Origin: Mya arenaria
Taxonomy: Eukaryota > Mollusca > Bivalvia > Myida > Myidae
Assembly (NCBI RefSeq): GCF_026914265.1
Contig: NC_069124.1
Location: 56,573,589-56,637,588, forward strand
Direction: 5' to 3'
Length of the DNA: 64,000 bases
A model generated the notes under the pieces. It was not told where the DNA came from and searched no databases. It saw only the letters and a program-made list of their open reading frames with translations. Position numbers and translations under genes: made by a program. Position 1 is the stretch's first letter, and every line of letters begins with the position of its first letter. Shown here piece after piece: positions 60,648 through 64,000 of the stretch.

Positions 60648-61020
60648 TTTTACTTTGTTTACAAAACAAGCATCATGAAAATACTTCAACGAGTTAATTG
60701 CAATAATTGGTTTGTATATTGAGATTCGTGAGAGAAGTCGAGAGTTTCTCTTGACAGTGAATCCTGAATTTGTTCATACATATAATGATGCAAGTGATCC
60801 ACAAATAAGTCATGAATTTGATGTCCGTTTATTGAACATCTTTATTAAATAAACTACTTGACTATGCGATTCCGAGCTTTCTGCTCCGCCCTGCTTCGGA
60901 TTTGGACTTTGTGAAATTGTTGTAAAATTATCGACATCCTTAAATATACATACAGTGACTGGCTTGACATATTAACTGCAAACATTTTACTCGAGCTTAT
61001 TATAGTTTTCTTAATCGCTG

Positions 61021-62891
61021 AAAGCGTCTGATCATAATATCCCGTATATAATTCACTCCTGGTGTATGCCTTCTTTTTCGCTTGTACGCTATGCTACGAT
61101 ATACGTCAGAGACTGTAGGACCATTTTGTTTAGTTCATTAAAGCTTTTATCCAAGCGCACATCACTGTTCAAGAAGAACGTGCCTTGAAACATCGACTCT
61201 GTTTTGGAAAACAAAAAGAAAAGCACAAACCAAACCTTAAATAGTCTTGGAATATTGGGCATGTATCCGTCGAGACCGTATGTTTACTTACCGAAAGAGA
61301 CGTGATGCAGGTCAACAGAAAAGCGTCCTATCGTAATATTCCATTTGTTATATTCCTGACTATTTTATCATTCCTGTTTATGTTTAGGATTTAATTTGAT
61401 TTAAACTTACCACTTTCTGTCAAATTTTCAAGTATGGAATGGCTTGTTGTTGCGCAGATAAATATGTTACATACTTTTGTGTATTAGGTCAAGGGAGGCT
61501 TCTCCAGCGAAACGAGGTCAGAGGGTGCAGAATTCACTTTATTTGGCAAAATAAGAAGAAAAGGTTTTACAACTCAGCAAAATAACAAATTGCTAATACG
61601 TAAACAATTATCAAATGTCACAGCGCAAAAATAACAAACACTAACGGTACTTATTTTACGAGTTTACACTTATCGTCTTTATCTAGATACGTAACGCGGC
61701 CATTTTAACAAAGTGAATGTTCGTGGGATTTTTTGACGATAATTATATGCAGAATTGAGGTAAGTTCGTGAGTCAATCGCGATTAATATCGAAGACACGA
61801 TTTCGCTTTCTTCTTTGTATTGGCGAGCTACTCGTGTTTATGATAACGTTACACTTTATGAACTCCGAATTGGAAAACAACTAGTTGTCTAGGTAGATTG
61901 GAAGATCGGTGTTCTCTGCTTCGTGCTTGTCCTCGTGTTTCTCTGAAGAGCCATGTTCCTGAATATTTGCATGCTTCTGGTGGAGTGATTTAAATAAGGT
62001 AATTTTATGAATCTAAAACTTGGAAAATGGGGCGGTTTTCTTGGTGTGTGTTTTTTCAGATTGTGTTGGAGCACTGGTCAGAGACGGGGAAATGGTGCAT
62101 TTCAGAAGGTTATGCTGATGGAAGGAATGGATTGGATTATAGCTGAGACTTGCAGTCGATGTCTCCGAGATTATTTGAATATCGGATATTGAATGAAGTC
62201 GAATCGCCGGGACGCTGGAGACAAAGAGTGATTTGAGTTTGTGTTTATCTCTTATATCTTTGAGTGATTCCAGGGAAGTTTCCTTATATAGATTGTTGAG
62301 GAACACCAGCAATGTCTCATTGTTTACAGACTGCCGTTCAATATTTGTGACATAACTTCTTCTTCCTTGACGTTCTATAGAATATTGATTCTTCTGTTCA
62401 GCATTAATTCAACAAAACCACGACTAGATCTTTACTTCATTTTTTAACAAGTTTAAGTTTCATAGTACTCTATATCAAATTCTCAATGATATCTAGTCCG
62501 CACCCTCATTAACCTTTATACGATTATCCTCAATCATCACCCCTTATCTATTACACTGTAGAAGACTCACTTTACGTGTACCCCTCTGTATAACGCTGAG
62601 TTCTAATACAGTTACCATGATTTTCCAAAACAATTAACCATTTAAATGAAACATAAACTTCGTGACGAAAGCTTCTCTTGTCTCTGTCATTTTTTATCAT
62701 TTTAGTGCATCGCGAGTAACATACATATTACTGGGCTAAAATATAATGCTGTGTTTCTTGTTTTTATTGCAAATGCGCATAGCCTTATAAAAGGAAAGAT
62801 ATTTGAACACAAAACAAATGTTTATAGAGAAGAATTGTTTTATACTATGTAAAATCCGGGTTTAACTTTCCAGCTATATTGTATGTAATTA
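61021..62891. other. Non-coding sequence
   Basis: No gene or bounded repeat was recognised. The minus-strand frame 62312-62013 (99 codons) lacks any family signature and is not called. Confidence 0.35.
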
Positions 62892-63197
62892 GCAGTGCAT
62901 ACTTATATATAAAATCATTAAAATGAAATGAAAAAGACAAAATTAAAAGCTTGAAACAACATTTGTTTTCCTTTTATTTAATTATCTGTTAAAGTACATA
63001 ATGAAAGTCTAATTCAAGATGAAAATGACCAATAATACGACCAACGCACAGTATACGCCATGAACGATACATGTATACACGATCTTGTCTTTCCCGAAAA
63101 CAAATTCAATTTTTCCGAGTAATCGAGTACCCGAGTACTCGATCTAAAGATTGTCCGAGTACTCGAGTACCAATTTTACTACTCGTTGCCATCCCCA
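62892..63197 (-). mobile_element. Truncated second copy of the hAT-type MITE
   Basis: Read on the minus strand, it starts TGGGGATGGCAACGAGTAGT and follows the 6848 element for about 300 bp. Shared blocks include GTGCGTTGGTCGTATTA, GAAAACAAATGTTGTTTCA and AAGTATGCACTGC. It then stops; the other terminus is missing. No target duplication is visible. Confidence 0.85.
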
Positions 63198-63462
63198 TTT
63201 TATAGTGAATTATGTTCGTTGCCTCTCCATACGGGAAATAGCATAGAATAGTATAAAAGTTTTAACATTGCGAAGTACCTTGTTTGCATATTATAGATTT
63301 CTGCTATATATAATTTATTGTTTCAAAATATGCTGTATTCAACTTATACTTTAATTGCCATACAATTGTATAGTTTATTTGAACTAATATACATGAATAA
63401 TATAATGATTTAGGTACATGTAGATCTCTTTTTCAGTGTGTATTGTATTATTAATATTATTT

Positions 63463-63470
63463 GTATTATT

Positions 63471-63559
<89 letters not shown>

Positions 63560-63572
63560 CATTATTATTATT
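63463..63572. repeat. (TTG)n/(TTA)n microsatellite
   Basis: A compound trinucleotide tract: short TAT run, about 20 TTG units, then about 13 TTA units with one interruption. It explains the poly-Asn and poly-Leu frames here. Confidence 0.97.
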
Positions 63573-64000
63573 GTACACAAAAGCCTTCTTGGATGTAAGA
63601 TTTGACTATTTCTCCGTTTAATAGAAAACACTTGAAGAGCCATATAGTTATGAATTTGCCCCTCACTTTTTCAACTCTTTTGGTACCTACATCGAGTTCA
63701 AACGAGTACAAGCTGATCTTAGGACAACATTTAAATTAGCATGGAAACCTGAATCGACGCGAAATGACTACGACTTTACATGTGAAAGTGCAAGGCATTT
63801 AGCTGTTTCCCACTGTATTTGTTCAAAAAAGTAGTTATGTTGGTAAACTCACCAAATATAAAGCGCCTTTATACATTTCATGTTATATGACAAAGTTCTT
63901 CTTCAAACAAAGCACTAGTTTTCAGTAAAATTGCGGAATGTAATTTTGCACGTTGAAGTGACATGAAATAAATGAAAAAGTGCAGTGAACCCCCAAAACA
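63573..64000. other. Non-coding sequence to the window edge
   Basis: Nothing recognised. Confidence 0.3.

Larger units (their letters stand above)
57853..61020. repeat. Degenerate tandem array of tRNA-Ala/tRNA-Val units with inverted right end
   Basis: A unit of roughly 420-550 bp holds a tRNA-Ala(TGC), a short spacer, a tRNA-Val(CAC), then a spacer with conserved words (GATCGAGTAAAATGTTTGC, CAGTCAGTGTATGT, CAACATATTT, ACGCTCGACTTTTCTTA, AACTCGTTGAAAAATATTTC). Direct units start at about 57853, 58178, 58603, 59128 and 59657. In two of them the Val gene is missing. Reversed pieces lie at 60091-60145 and 60575-61020. This is an old cluster in stepwise decay. Confidence 0.88.

Noticed and set aside
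61889-62312. Overlapping open frames on both strands
   Set aside because: No domain, splice context or repeat signature supports either one.
63384-63643. Poly-Asn and poly-Leu frames
   Set aside because: These are translations of the (TTG)n/(TTA)n microsatellite.

Overview
The window looks like nuclear DNA of a metazoan, most likely a bivalve mollusc. The evidence is AT-rich sequence, small phase-consistent exons in long introns, tRNA-derived SINEs with an (ACAT)n tail, a PAN/apple plus F-type lectin gene, a DIRS-type retrotransposon and very large tandem arrays. The species is not identifiable from sequence alone; 'bivalve' is inference.

Left part (about 1-13 kb): the N-terminal half of a Cys-loop ligand-gated ion channel gene on the minus strand. 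Six exons between 12768 and 2986 can be traced by splice sites and reading phase; the Cys loop and membrane segments were not found and probably lie beyond the left edge. Its introns hold a hAT-type MITE with a perfect 8-bp target duplication, another inverted-repeat MITE and a SINE.

From 14 to 20 kb: a lone tRNA-Val-like gene, a decayed LINE fragment, a second SINE copy and three fold-back or inverted-repeat elements. From 20.8 to 25.5 kb: a 37-bp satellite (about 98 copies), then a 73-bp satellite that looks like a dimer of the same ancestral monomer. From 25.68 to 29.8 kb (minus strand): a complete three-exon gene for a secreted PAN/apple plus F-type lectin (fucolectin) protein. Its first intron carries a 1.9-kb, 21-bp minisatellite open for long stretches in all six frames.

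From 30 to 40 kb: a promoter-like segment, a fossil DIRS-family element (minus strand), a PIF/Harbinger transposase remnant and a 42-bp repeat. From 40.7 to 48.9 kb: a 22-bp satellite of about 370 copies with an internal duplication of roughly 3 kb. From 49 to 52 kb: two candidate exons of an unrecognised minus-strand gene, with a LINE between them. From 56 to 61 kb: a second LINE that stops inside a tRNA-Val fragment, followed by a decaying tandem array of tRNA-Ala(TGC) and tRNA-Val(CAC) genes with inverted units at its right end. The last 3 kb hold a truncated copy of the hAT MITE and a trinucleotide microsatellite.

Two host genes are well supported. No operon-like or plainly new multi-gene system is seen. 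The most unusual features are the tandem arrays, the six-frame-open minisatellite inside the lectin gene, and the broken and inverted tRNA gene array.
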